A stretch of 64,000 nt of DNA from Nostoc sp. NMS2 (GCF_017115105.1 NZ_JABXKH010000160.1:26006-90005), one strand, 5' to 3'; shown: positions 8,081 through 17,618, numbered from the stretch's first letter. Program-made: numbers and translations. The notes: generated by a model from the sequence alone, not told the origin.

Positions 8081-9343
8081 ATGACATATCACCGCAAAAG
8101 CTACGCCGTTTGGGAAATTACCTTAAAGTGCAATCTAGCTTGTAGTCACTGTGGTTCCCGCGCTGGACATGAGCGCTCTAAAGAACTCTCCACAGAGGAA
8201 GCTTTAAATCTTGTCAAGCAGATGGCAGAAGTTGGAATTAAAGAAGTTACTCTCATTGGTGGTGAAGCATTTCTGCGTCCAGATTGGCTAGAAATTGCTA
8301 AAGCTATCAACGACGCAGGAATGTTATGTGGTATGACTACCGGCGGTTATGGCATTTCGTTAGAAACTGCCCAAAAAATGAAAGAAGCGGGAATTCAGAC
8401 TGTCTCTGTTTCTATTGATGGTTTGGAAGCAACTCACGACCGCCTCCGAGGAAAAAAAGGCTCTTGGAAATATGCCTTTAAAACCATGAGCCATCTTCGA
8501 GAAGTGGGTATTTCCTTCGGTTGCAATACCCAGATTAACCGCTTGTCAGCACCAGAGTTTCCGCGCATCTATGAGTGCATTCGTGATGCAGGTGCCCGTG
8601 CTTGGCAAATTCAACTCACTGTCCCAATGGGGAATGCAGCCGACAATGCAGATATCCTCCTCCAACCCTATGAACTATTAGATATTTACCCCATGCTTGC
8701 TCAGGTAGCGCGTCGTGCTTATCAAGAAGGTGTGCAACTTCAGGCGGGAAATAATATTGGTTACTACGGCCCTTATGAACGCCTGTTGCGGGGACGAGGA
8801 AAGGAGGATGAATTTTCATTTTGGCAAGGTTGCGGTGCCGGACTCTCCACTTTGGGAATTGAAGCTGACGGAGCAATTAAAGGTTGTCCCTCGCTGCCGA
8901 CTACCGCTTACACAGGTGGTAATATTAGAGAGCGATCGCTCCATGACATCATTGAAAACTCAGCAGAATTGCGCTTGAATCTGGGAGCAGGAACACCTGA
9001 AGGGACAAAACACCTGTGGGGTTTCTGCAAAACTTGCGAATACGCTGAACTTTGTCGTGGGGGTTGCAGTTGGACTGCCCATGTTTTCTTTGACAAAAGA
9101 GGTAATAATCCTTACTGTCATCATCGCGCCCTTGTTCATGCAGCACAAGACCTGCGGGAGCGCGTAATTCCCAAGGTGAAAGCTAAAGGTTTACCCTTTG
9201 ATAATGGTGAGTTTGAGCTAATTGTGGAGCCTACAGATACTCCTTTGCCAGTAAATGACCCATTACGATTTAGCGCTCACAGCATTCAGTGGCCGGAAAG
9301 TTGGCAGCAAGAACCTAAAGTTTCTTATTCGCTAGCGGAGTAA
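8081..9343 (+). CDS. Radical SAM/SPASM peptide maturase, probable PlpX-type splicease
   Basis: 420 residues. The radical SAM cluster motif CNLACSHC lies at residues 17-24 (CxxxCxxC). The GGE-like motif is LIGGEAF, and SIDGLEATHDRLRG is typical of SPASM maturases. The C-terminal third has a SPASM-type cysteine set, including GCPSLP, CKTCEYAELCRGGC and the late NNPYCHH. The whole resembles nif11-class peptide radical SAM maturases, the group that includes PlpX. It sits directly after a precursor with three X-Tyr-Gly sites and before a 50-residue ORF, so tyramine-excising peptide splicing is the most likely activity. A thioether or C-C crosslinking maturase cannot be excluded from sequence alone. 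Confidence 0.85.
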   Translation: MTYHRKSYAVWEITLKCNLACSHCGSRAGHERSKELSTEEALNLVKQMAEVGIKEVTLIGGEAFLRPDWLEIAKAINDAGMLCGMTTGGYGISLETAQKMKEAGIQTVSVSIDGLEATHDRLRGKKGSWKYAFKTMSHLREVGISFGCNTQINRLSAPEFPRIYECIRDAGARAWQIQLTVPMGNAADNADILLQPYELLDIYPMLAQVARRAYQEGVQLQAGNNIGYYGPYERLLRGRGKEDEFSFWQGCGAGLSTLGIEADGAIKGCPSLPTTAYTGGNIRERSLHDIIENSAELRLNLGAGTPEGTKHLWGFCKTCEYAELCRGGCSWTAHVFFDKRGNNPYCHHRALVHAAQDLRERVIPKVKAKGLPFDNGEFELIVEPTDTPLPVNDPLRFSAHSIQWPESWQQEPKVSYSLAE

Positions 9344-9349
9344 TACATC

Positions 9350-9502
9350 ATGGCAGAAAATTCAGAAAAAACAATAGACTTTAAGTCATTACAATCTGAA
9401 GAATTAGAAAAAATCTCTTTGCTTCCCCGTTCAGCTTGGAATAGTCAATTAACCTACTTGAAAGTGCTGTTAAAAGCAAAGCAAGTCTTAGACAAAAGCT
9501 GA
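9350..9502 (+). CDS. Small ORF after the radical SAM gene, candidate PlpY-like partner
   Basis: 50 residues, starting 6 bases after the radical SAM stop codon, so almost certainly translated from the same mRNA. It is highly charged with helical character: an acidic N-terminal half (SLQSEELEKISLLP) and a basic, hydrophobic C-terminal half (RSAWNSQLTYLKVLLKAK). The plp splicing system needs a small partner protein, PlpY, encoded next to PlpX; this ORF is in the equivalent position. I cannot confirm homology, and it may be shorter than PlpY. Confidence 0.55.
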   Translation: MAENSEKTIDFKSLQSEELEKISLLPRSAWNSQLTYLKVLLKAKQVLDKS

Positions 9503-9830
9503 AATTTTTATCAAAACAGCATACACCCATCGGTAAATTTTCTTGTGGTGTGGGCATCTTGCCCGCACTGGACGGGCGAAACACCCATAGTTTTATAATG
9601 GACTAATTTAGCTGTGCCACGGCACTACATATAGCTTTTCCTAATCAAATGAGATACATCATAGCCCCCTATCGAAGAGCGGGGAGGGGTTGGGGGTGGG
9701 ATTTTTGTACCTCACTCAACTGGGAACCGCTATATCTTTTTATAAATCAAACTAGATTCCTATATTTCGCTCGTAAGTTGCGAGATAATTACTCATTAAA
9801 ATATTAACTAAAAAATGAACAGAGGTTTTT
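9503..9830. other. Intergenic region made largely of dispersed repeats
   Basis: Holds a GGTGTGGGCATCTTGCCCGC-type repeat (about 9545-9587), also found near 25460 and inside the chelatase gene at 39317. It also holds a roughly 92-bp element at 9642-9733 whose inverted copy is at 41574-41663. The upstream region of the RTX gene at 9831 follows. Confidence 0.6.
9642..9733. repeat. 92-bp dispersed repeat, inverted copy at 41574-41663
   Basis: Runs from TAATCAAATGAGATACATC through ATAGCCCCCTATCGAAGAGC to CTGGGAACCGCTAT. The reverse complement of 41574-41663 matches over its whole length with only a few differences, so the two copies are about 32 kb apart in opposite orientation. Confidence 0.8.
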
Positions 9831-11099
9831 ATGTCATCAAAAGCTTCACTTTCAGAATTAAGTATTCCCAAGACCAATATCAATTTAAATTTCTTAGACA
9901 ATACCGATTCTATTAACAATTTAAAGCCCAATCCTAAGCCTGATTTTGTTAACGCTCAAGGGAATACCATTTATTTCAACTATAGTCAAAGTGCTTCAGG
10001 AATTTTGACTGATGCCCAGACGGACACATTAGTTAAAGGTGGCGTGGGTATTGCCATTGCTGAGGCTCAAGCAAATTTTTTTAACAATGACCCAACTTTT
10101 TCATCACTTTTCACTAATGCTAGCGTCATTGGATTAGATGGTCAGTTTACAGGTAGTTCTGATAGCGAAACAAAGGTACTTGCTAGTTTTACGGTTGGTG
10201 CTTATCAAAATTTCTCTTTTGAGTTCTCAGCAGATTTAGCACTCGCAGCTAAAGAAATTGAAAATCCCAACGTTGAATATAACAAAGCTCAGTCTAAAAC
10301 TGCTTTTTTGGTGTTAGACACCACAAATCCTAATAAACCCAAAGTTTTAGATTATTTTGGTCTCCAGGGTGACTTAATTTCCTCTAATCAAACTAGCAAT
10401 CTAATCCTTGGTCGTAGTGGCAATGTTACGATTAGCAGTCGTGATAAAAGTTCTGATATTAATGGCGATAATGGTACTGATTTCCTCAATGGTAGTGCTG
10501 TTGGGACTTATCGACGGAATTTTACTCGCAATACCAATATCACTGTAGTTGAAATTAATGTCAGTGCTGTTGAATTGGCAGGAGATACTTTAATTGGCAA
10601 CTTGGGTAAAGATGTTATCTATGGCACAATTTGGAGGGATAATCTAACGGGAACCAACGCTGCGGACAAACTTTATGCCAGCTTGGGGGATGACAAGTTA
10701 TATGGAAACAAAGGTAATGATAACCTCGACGCAGGCCAAGGTAATGATTGGCTAGATGGTGGCGAGGGAAATGATACACTTTATGGCGGTTTAGGAAATG
10801 ATGTCCTGATTGGTGGTAGTGGTAATGATATCTTGGTTGGTGGCGATGGTAATGATACATTTACTTTCAAATATGGCGATACCTTTTTGAGAAAGGACTT
10901 TGATGTTATTCAAGATTTCCAGGTTGGTATTGATAAGATTGTACTAGATGACTGGGGAAGGCTAGGTATTACAAACATAACGGATACTAAAGATGGTGCT
11001 GTCTTCACATTAAATTATTTCTTGAATCAAGAAACAATACTAATTTCAGGTGTGAGTAGCAATCTGATTAACACCTCTCAATCAATACAGTTTACCTAA
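9831..11099 (+). CDS. RTX calcium-binding protein, paralogue 1
   Basis: 422 residues. Residues 1-240 form a non-repeat domain, Asn/Ser-rich with beta character, containing FNYSQSASGILTDAQTDTLVK and FLVLDTTNPNKPKVLDYFG. Residues about 250-345 are RTX nonapeptides (GGEGNDTLYGGLGNDVLIGG), followed by a closing domain starting FTFKYGDTFL...DVIQDFQVGIDKIVL, typical of type I-secreted proteins. No N-terminal signal peptide. It is a close tandem paralogue of the next gene; the similarity begins before the start codon, since both read AGAGGTTTTTATGTCATCA. The function of the N-terminal domain is not known to me. Confidence 0.85.
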   Translation: MSSKASLSELSIPKTNINLNFLDNTDSINNLKPNPKPDFVNAQGNTIYFNYSQSASGILTDAQTDTLVKGGVGIAIAEAQANFFNNDPTFSSLFTNASVIGLDGQFTGSSDSETKVLASFTVGAYQNFSFEFSADLALAAKEIENPNVEYNKAQSKTAFLVLDTTNPNKPKVLDYFGLQGDLISSNQTSNLILGRSGNVTISSRDKSSDINGDNGTDFLNGSAVGTYRRNFTRNTNITVVEINVSAVELAGDTLIGNLGKDVIYGTIWRDNLTGTNAADKLYASLGDDKLYGNKGNDNLDAGQGNDWLDGGEGNDTLYGGLGNDVLIGGSGNDILVGGDGNDTFTFKYGDTFLRKDFDVIQDFQVGIDKIVLDDWGRLGITNITDTKDGAVFTLNYFLNQETILISGVSSNLINTSQSIQFT

Positions 11100-11374
11100 A
11101 GGTTCAGCCTGAAATCCTTGGTAGAGACATTGTAATGCAAGGTTTCTCAATACCTAAAATCTTTTTATCCAAAGCGTATTATCACCTTGGTAATTTTTGT
11201 TAAGTTATACATATGCTTATATAAAGCAAATGTGAATTATTGATTTTCAATTCTAGATTAGCTAAGTAATACCGAACATCACTGTGAAATTTTGATGAAG
11301 CTGAATATTTATAATACAACAACGTAGTATCCTGTATCAGGAAACCCCATACAACAAGGTAAAAAGAGGTTTTT

Positions 11375-12616
11375 ATGTCATCAGAAACTATATTTTTACA
11401 ACAAATTGTTACAAATCCTAATCCTAATCCTAATTTTGCAAATGCTCAAGGATCTGCCCTTTTCTATAACTACAGTCAAAGTGCTTTAGGAATTTCAACT
11501 GATGCTCAGACAAACACATTGGTTAAAGATGGTGTAGCTCTAGCTCTTGCTGAAGCTAGGGCGACTTTTTTTAACAGTGACCCAACTTTTTCAACACTTT
11601 TTTCTGACAGCACTGGCATTGGATTAGATGGTACTTATAGTGGTAGTGCTAGCAGTGAAACAAAAGTGCTTGCTAGTTTTGCAGTTGGCGCTAATCAAAC
11701 TTTTTCTTTCGATTTTTCTGCCGATTTAGCACTGACAGCTAAAGAAATTGAAAATCCTCGGGCTGAATATAACCAAGCTAAGTCAAAAACGGCTTTCTTG
11801 GTACTAGATACTACAAATCCGAATAAAGCTAAAGTCATAGATTATTTTGGCATCCGGGGTAACTTAATTTCCTCAAAGGGAATTAGCAAATTGAGTCTTG
11901 GTAGTAGTCGCAATGTCACTATAGAAAGTAGCAATTACGCTATTGATATTAATGGTAATAATAAACAGGACTCTATCGCTGAAAACGTTATTGGTACTTA
12001 CGAAAAAAGGTTTAATAAAAATAGCAACATAACGATAGTAGAAGTTAATGCCAGTGCCGTTACCTTTTTAGGAGATACTTTAATCAACAACTTGGGTAAA
12101 GATGTTAAATACGGCACGATTGGAAATGATTACCTAATAGGAGGCTACGGTAATAACAAAATTTATGGCAGCTTAGGTGATGATACGCTCAAGGGAGGAA
12201 AAGGTAATGATATCCTCGAAGGGGGTCAAGGTAATGATTGGCTATTTGGGGGCAAGGGCAATGATAAAATGAATGGTGGTTCGGGCAATGATGTTTTGAT
12301 TGGTGGTACTGGTAGTGATCTCTTGGTTGGTGGCGATGGCAATGACAAATTTGTTTTTAAGCGTGACGATAGTTTGTTAAAATATGAATCTGATGTCATT
12401 CAAGACTTTCAGGTTGGCATCGATAAGCTTGTATTTGATGGCTGGGGTAAGATTGATACCGATCAATGCTTAAATCAGATGTTTTCTCAAGGTAGCATAA
12501 CTGATACCAATGATGGTGTTCTCTTCAATTTTAATACAGGACAAACTCAAGGAACATTACTATTATCAGGTGTGACTTTCAACCAGATTAGCTCTGACTC
12601 AATAACGTTTACCTAG
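11375..12616 (+). CDS. RTX calcium-binding protein, paralogue 2
   Basis: 413 residues with the same layout as the 9831 gene: N-terminal domain (FYNYSQSALGISTDAQTNTLVK, FLVLDTTNPNKAKVIDYFG), RTX nonapeptides at about 245-335 and the closing VIQDFQVGIDKLVF domain. It lacks the longer N-terminal tail of paralogue 1 and has a short TNPNPNPN run instead. The 275-base gap between the two genes has no ORF. The pair arose by tandem duplication and both copies remain open, so both are probably expressed. Confidence 0.85.
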   Translation: MSSETIFLQQIVTNPNPNPNFANAQGSALFYNYSQSALGISTDAQTNTLVKDGVALALAEARATFFNSDPTFSTLFSDSTGIGLDGTYSGSASSETKVLASFAVGANQTFSFDFSADLALTAKEIENPRAEYNQAKSKTAFLVLDTTNPNKAKVIDYFGIRGNLISSKGISKLSLGSSRNVTIESSNYAIDINGNNKQDSIAENVIGTYEKRFNKNSNITIVEVNASAVTFLGDTLINNLGKDVKYGTIGNDYLIGGYGNNKIYGSLGDDTLKGGKGNDILEGGQGNDWLFGGKGNDKMNGGSGNDVLIGGTGSDLLVGGDGNDKFVFKRDDSLLKYESDVIQDFQVGIDKLVFDGWGKIDTDQCLNQMFSQGSITDTNDGVLFNFNTGQTQGTLLLSGVTFNQISSDSITFT

Positions 12617-12803
12617 TGCTTATTTAAGAATAATTACAGGGTAAACGCATCTAAAGTATGTAGATACTTTCGATACAAAGATTTCCATATTTAATGAAAG
12701 AAAAATCTTGTACAGTAAGTGTTTCATGAATTAGGTACAGTTTACCCTGTGCCCGTTGTGAAAATTCTGAAGTGTACTAAGTAAATTGGCGCGAAAAAAT
12801 CCA

Positions 12804-12874
12804 AGGATGTTACGAAACATAAATAGGCTTAAAGCCTTTACCAGTTAGCTTTAATTGCGCCGACCTACTTATAT
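12804..12874. repeat. Dispersed element with GCGCCGACCTACTTA end
   Basis: Contains GTTACGAAACATAAATAGGC, a short run, and TTAGCTTTAATTGCGCCGAC. The same arrangement occurs at 36233-36324 with an extra ATGACCAAT-type insertion. Here it lies directly upstream of the TPR-glycosyltransferase gene and may form part of its 5' region. Confidence 0.6.
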
Positions 12875-12907
12875 CAACTTACAATTTAATATCAAATTAA
12901 TATAGCT

Positions 12908-14914
12908 ATGAATAACAAAGATATTTCAGAATATGATATTAAAGCTCTCATTGAAACGGCGCTTCAGAAGCATAAGTTAGGTCAATGGGATGAAGCGAAA
13001 TTGCTGTATAAACAGGTATTACAAATACAATCAGAATGCGGGGGTGAGTCAGACTCCTTGAAAGGCAAATATCAAATGCCACAAAACTTTTCTGAGGCAT
13101 TGTATGGTTTAGGGATGCTGGCGCAACAAACAGGAGAATTTCTAGAAGCTGAAAAATTCCTGAGTCAGGGAGTACAAGTTCAACCCAACTCTGTGAAAAC
13201 TTGGTTTAGTTTGGGTAATCTGCGTCAAGTTCAGGGAGAGTTAGCACAAGCAGAGTCAGCTTACAAACAAGCGATCGCATTACGTCCAGATGCCGCGCCG
13301 ATTTATAATAACCTGGGCTACACCTTAGAACAACAGAGTAAGTTTGATGAAGCAGTTGTCTGCTATCAAAAAGCTTTGGAACTTCAACCTAACTGCACAG
13401 AAGCAGATGCAAACTTAGGAAATGCTCTCCACACCCAAGGGAAACTCCCTTCAGATAAACAAGCCCATTACGCCCAATTGAATTATAAATTGGGTTGTGG
13501 TCGCAAAAATGCCGGGGATTTGAAAACTGCTGTTGCTTATTACAAGCAAGCGATCGCACTAAAGCCAGATCTTCTAGAAGCTCATTATAACTTGGGCAGT
13601 GCCCTGCAAGAACAAGGGGAGTTAGAAAAGGCGATCACATCCTATCACAAACTCTTACAACTTAATCCCAATCATGGAGAAGCTTACCTCAGCTTAGGCA
13701 AAATTTATCAACAGCAGAACCAATACCAGAAAGCAGTTTCGGCTTATCGACAAGGGTTAAAGCTAATTAATCCCCACTATGCCAAAGCAGCAGCTAGCGA
13801 GGATGCTGAAATTCCTCAACAAGTACCAGTCACACCCCTAATTCCCCAAAAGGAGGTAATTGTCGGAAAATACAGTTTTCCTACTATCACAACCATAGCA
13901 AATGATACAGTAAAACGTCCTTTCTGGAGTGTAGTAGTAACTGTATATAACCGGATCGATTATCTCCTCGAATGCCTTGCCAGTGTGTTGGCACAATGGC
14001 AGGGAGAAGAGGAGATGGAAATCATCGTCATGGACGATGCTAGTAAAACGCCAGTATTTGAACTGGTAAATAGTATTGGAAAAGGAATAATTCACTACTA
14101 CCGTAATCCGCAAAACCTCGGACTACCAGGAAATTGGAATGCCGGAATTGCCCTGACTCGCGGTCGGTGGGTTCATTTACTTCACGACGATGATTATATT
14201 CTCTCAGGTTTTTATTCCCGGCTGCAAGAGAGTCTAGAAAGGTGTTCAGATTCCGTGGGAGCAGCTTTTACGGGTTATCAAAATATTAACGAGAAAGAAG
14301 AAGTAATTTTTCGCCAACAAGTGTATGGGGAGCAGCGAGGGATTGCTAAAAATTGGTTGCAACACATTGGAGTGAGTAATTCATTAAATATGCCTGCGGT
14401 GGTGATTCGTCGAGAGGCGCACGAACAATTGGGCGTGTATCATCCCGAATTGACTTATACAAGTGATTGGGAAGTTTATAAACGCATTGCGACTGTTTAT
14501 GATTGGTGGTATGAACCGGAAATTTTAGCTCGTTACCGCCAACATCCTAACAACGTGACCAGCGAACTTTTAGTCACTGGCAAGCAAATGATATCCATCC
14601 GTCGGGCAATTGAAATCTCAGAGAGTTATTTTCCCTCTGAATACTCAGCAGAGATTACGGCCCAATCCCGGAGTTATCATTTTGATTATTGTCTACAATT
14701 GGCCTTAATTCCTCTCCAAGCTGGGAATCTGGCTGGAGCTTGGCGAGTGTTGGAAGAGGGTCTGAAAATAGATTGTAGCCCTGAAGCAGTGGCAAAATTA
14801 TTTAGTTGGTTGCAGCAGTATGAAGTGGGTTTGCTGCGGGATGAAATTATCTCAAAATTGCTCTTGATTGTGAATAAGTCCGAAATTTTAGTTAATCAAC
14901 CAACTAAATGTTAA
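12908..14914 (+). CDS. TPR-GT2 glycosyltransferase fusion
   Basis: 668 residues. TPR repeats occupy about 10-285, including the GKLPSDKQAHYAQLNYKLG insert shared with the 2048 and 15001 proteins. A linker leads to a GT-A (GT2-like) domain at about 335-560: SVVVTVYNRIDYLLECLASV, EIIVMDDASKTP, NLGLPGNWNAGI and the metal-binding region HLLHDDDYI. The C-terminal 110 residues are helical. No membrane segment is visible, so it is probably a cytoplasmic enzyme that adds a sugar to a protein or a lipid-linked glycan. It is the first gene of a + strand run that leads into nucleotide-sugar genes. Confidence 0.83.
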   Translation: MNNKDISEYDIKALIETALQKHKLGQWDEAKLLYKQVLQIQSECGGESDSLKGKYQMPQNFSEALYGLGMLAQQTGEFLEAEKFLSQGVQVQPNSVKTWFSLGNLRQVQGELAQAESAYKQAIALRPDAAPIYNNLGYTLEQQSKFDEAVVCYQKALELQPNCTEADANLGNALHTQGKLPSDKQAHYAQLNYKLGCGRKNAGDLKTAVAYYKQAIALKPDLLEAHYNLGSALQEQGELEKAITSYHKLLQLNPNHGEAYLSLGKIYQQQNQYQKAVSAYRQGLKLINPHYAKAAASEDAEIPQQVPVTPLIPQKEVIVGKYSFPTITTIANDTVKRPFWSVVVTVYNRIDYLLECLASVLAQWQGEEEMEIIVMDDASKTPVFELVNSIGKGIIHYYRNPQNLGLPGNWNAGIALTRGRWVHLLHDDDYILSGFYSRLQESLERCSDSVGAAFTGYQNINEKEEVIFRQQVYGEQRGIAKNWLQHIGVSNSLNMPAVVIRREAHEQLGVYHPELTYTSDWEVYKRIATVYDWWYEPEILARYRQHPNNVTSELLVTGKQMISIRRAIEISESYFPSEYSAEITAQSRSYHFDYCLQLALIPLQAGNLAGAWRVLEEGLKIDCSPEAVAKLFSWLQQYEVGLLRDEIISKLLLIVNKSEILVNQPTKC

Positions 14915-15000
14915 GTTAAAACAATCCAGAAATAATTGATTTTAAATAACACAAACAAACTTCATTCTAATTATCACTGAAACACAGAGGGATAAAAACT

Positions 15001-16554
15001 ATGGCAATTATCCAAGTTGAGCATCCAGTAATTAATGAATCTTCCTTTGAGCCACAAAACCGACAAGATGGTATTAGTGGTGTGATGCTAATTCATAATG
15101 AAGCAGAATTTTTAGCCCAGGTGATTGACACTTGGATTGATGCCGTAGATGAATTAGTTATTGTTTTTAATGATTGCACAGATAATTCTCCTGAAATTAT
15201 TGAAGAATATGAAAGGAAATATTATCCTAAAATTCGAGCTTTTCATTACTTGCAACGGGTATATTCACCCAACACAAAAGAGCAATTAGAATTAGATGTA
15301 AATAATATTAATTCTTTTACTTTTTACTCTAACTTTAACCTTAGTCAAACGCGATACAAAATATGTGTCGTGATCAATGGAGATCATGTTGGTATTCCTG
15401 AATATCTTAAGAAAATTTATAATTTCCTGAAGACAAATCCGCTTCAAAATACTGCTTTATTTTTTTCTGGACTTAATCTTTGGAAACACCCAGATTATAG
15501 CCAGTATTGCATTAGTTTAAAAGATATTGCTCTAGGTGATGGAGACCTAGCCTATTGGACTGTTTCACCAAATCATATATTTGTGAAGAATTCAAACAAT
15601 CCCCTACTTACTATAGTTAGATGTCAGGGACTGGAATACTATTATCTAGGTTTTATTTTCTGGCATACACGTTTTTTAAAAAAAGATTACGGACAGGGTA
15701 ATTATGGCGTGTATTCAGAGAACCTTAACCAATTTTTGGAAAGTAAAATAAGAGAAGCAAAACTAGTTCCATTGTCTCTGCAATTTAAACAAAAAAACAA
15801 AGGGTTTCAATATATTTCTTATCGACGTTTTTCACTTTATTTTGATTTTGAATCTTTACCTGAAGTTGTAGGTGTTGATAGTGTAATTGAAATCCTGCAA
15901 CAAGCTCTTCAACATTACCAAGCTAATCGCTTTACTCAAGCTGAACAAGCTTACCATCAAGTTTTAAATATTCAGCCCGAACACCCGGAAGCATTGTACA
16001 GATTAGGTATTCTGACTGAACAAATGGGGAATTATCAGAAGGCTGAGGAGTTGCTGAGTAGGGCATTACAAGTCCAGCCAAATTCAGTACTAACCTGGTT
16101 TAGTTTGGCTAATTTACGGCAATCACAAGGACAATTTACCGCAGCTATAGATGCATATCGCCAAGCACTGAAACTGCGTCCAGATTCAGCCCCAATATAT
16201 AACAATTTGGGCTATACTTTTTATCAACAAGGTGAGTGGGATAAAGCGATCGCCTGTTACGAAAAGGCTTTAGAGCTAAAACCTAAATTTATTGAAGCCG
16301 ATGTGAATTTGGGTAATGCCCTCCATATTCAGGGAAAACTCTTGCCGGAACAGCAGATTCACTATGGGATGTTAAACTGCCAATTGGGAGAGAGCCGTTC
16401 CAAAATAGGTGACTGGCAGACTGCGATCGCTTATTATCGTCAGGCAATTGTCCTTCAGCCTGATCTTGTAGAAGCGCACCATTACCTAAGTGTTGCCCTA
16501 CAACAAAGCATTCTTACTGAATTACAACCCTCACAAACTGCGATCGCAAAATAA
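15001..16554 (+). CDS. Glycosyltransferase-TPR fusion (GT domain first)
   Basis: 517 residues. The N-terminal 290 residues resemble a GT2-like domain (SGVMLIHNEAEFLAQVIDTW, ELVIVFNDCTDNS, CVVINGDHVGIP). The C-terminal part, from about residue 296 (VIEILQQALQHYQANRF), is a TPR block nearly identical in plan to those of the 2048 and 12908 proteins. The domain order is the reverse of the 12908 gene. The DxD-type metal site is weaker than usual (NGDH), so activity needs confirmation. The next gene starts 4 bases after its stop, so the two are co-transcribed. Confidence 0.78.
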   Translation: MAIIQVEHPVINESSFEPQNRQDGISGVMLIHNEAEFLAQVIDTWIDAVDELVIVFNDCTDNSPEIIEEYERKYYPKIRAFHYLQRVYSPNTKEQLELDVNNINSFTFYSNFNLSQTRYKICVVINGDHVGIPEYLKKIYNFLKTNPLQNTALFFSGLNLWKHPDYSQYCISLKDIALGDGDLAYWTVSPNHIFVKNSNNPLLTIVRCQGLEYYYLGFIFWHTRFLKKDYGQGNYGVYSENLNQFLESKIREAKLVPLSLQFKQKNKGFQYISYRRFSLYFDFESLPEVVGVDSVIEILQQALQHYQANRFTQAEQAYHQVLNIQPEHPEALYRLGILTEQMGNYQKAEELLSRALQVQPNSVLTWFSLANLRQSQGQFTAAIDAYRQALKLRPDSAPIYNNLGYTFYQQGEWDKAIACYEKALELKPKFIEADVNLGNALHIQGKLLPEQQIHYGMLNCQLGESRSKIGDWQTAIAYYRQAIVLQPDLVEAHHYLSVALQQSILTELQPSQTAIAK

Positions 16555-16557
16555 AAT

Positions 16558-17586
16558 ATGAAAGTACTTGTAACTGGAACTGAAGGTTATATCGGCTCGT
16601 TATTAGCACCCCTCTTAATTCAACAAGGACATGAAGTTATCGGTTTGGATACTGGCTTTTATAAAGTAGGTTGGCTATATAACGGCACCAAAGTAACAGC
16701 CAAAACCCTCAACAAAGATATCCGCCACATCACAGCAGAAGACCTAGAAGGTGTCGAAGCAGTAGTCCATCTGGCAGAACTTTCTAACGACCCATTAGGT
16801 CAGTTAGCGCCTAATATCACCTACGATATCAACCACAAAGGCTCAATAAATTTAGCAAAGCTGGCAAAAGCAGCCGGAGTCAGACGCTTTGTGTATACTT
16901 CATCATGCAGCGTCTATGGCTTTGCTACTGAAGACTACGTTACTGAAGAGTCTGCTATCAATCCCCAAACGGCTTATGCTAAATGCAAATCACTTGTCGA
17001 ACAAGATGTCAAACTCCTTGCTGATGATGGCTTTTCTCCCACCTTTCTCCGAAATGCTACAGCTTATGGAGCCTCGCCCAGAATGCGATTTGATATCGTC
17101 TTGAACAACTTAGCAGGTTGGGCATGGACAATTAAAGAAATCAAGATGAGCAGCGACGGTACACCTTGGCGGCCTCTAGTGCATCTGTTGGATATCTGCA
17201 AAGCAATTATCTGTACCTTAGAAGCCCCACGCGATTTAATTCACAACCAAATTTTTAACGTGGGTGATACAAATAGCAACTACCAAGTCAAACAAATTGC
17301 TCAGATAGTTGCAGATGTCTTTACCGATTGTCAATTGAGCTTTGGTAAACACGATCCTGACAACCGTAGCTATCGAGTTTCATTTGATAAAATTAACCAA
17401 AATTTACCAGGATTCAAATGTCAATGGGATGTCCAGCATGGTGCCCAACAACTCTATAATGTCTTTCAGCAAATTGATCTGGATAGAGAAACATTTGAGT
17501 CTAGAGGATTTACTCGCCTGAAACAATTGGAATGTCTCATCCGCACTCAGCAGATTGATCGAGATTTCTTCTGGCGGACTGTTTAA
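16558..17586 (+). CDS. NAD-dependent nucleotide-sugar epimerase/dehydratase (extended SDR)
   Basis: 342 residues. The N-terminal Rossmann motif is VLVTGTEGYIGS (TGxxGxxG form). The catalytic set is the Ser region YTSSCSVYG with YAKCK (YxxxK). NATAYGASPRMRFDIVLNNL and the late HLLDICKAI are typical of nucleotide-sugar SDRs. It would epimerise, dehydrate or reduce an NDP-sugar at C4 or a neighbouring position. It starts 4 bases after the preceding glycosyltransferase-TPR gene and is followed by a C-methyltransferase, so it most likely serves a modified-sugar pathway. Confidence 0.86.
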   Translation: MKVLVTGTEGYIGSLLAPLLIQQGHEVIGLDTGFYKVGWLYNGTKVTAKTLNKDIRHITAEDLEGVEAVVHLAELSNDPLGQLAPNITYDINHKGSINLAKLAKAAGVRRFVYTSSCSVYGFATEDYVTEESAINPQTAYAKCKSLVEQDVKLLADDGFSPTFLRNATAYGASPRMRFDIVLNNLAGWAWTIKEIKMSSDGTPWRPLVHLLDICKAIICTLEAPRDLIHNQIFNVGDTNSNYQVKQIAQIVADVFTDCQLSFGKHDPDNRSYRVSFDKINQNLPGFKCQWDVQHGAQQLYNVFQQIDLDRETFESRGFTRLKQLECLIRTQQIDRDFFWRTV

Positions 17587-17618
17587 ATTATCAATCTGAT
17601 TTTTTCCAAAAAATATAT

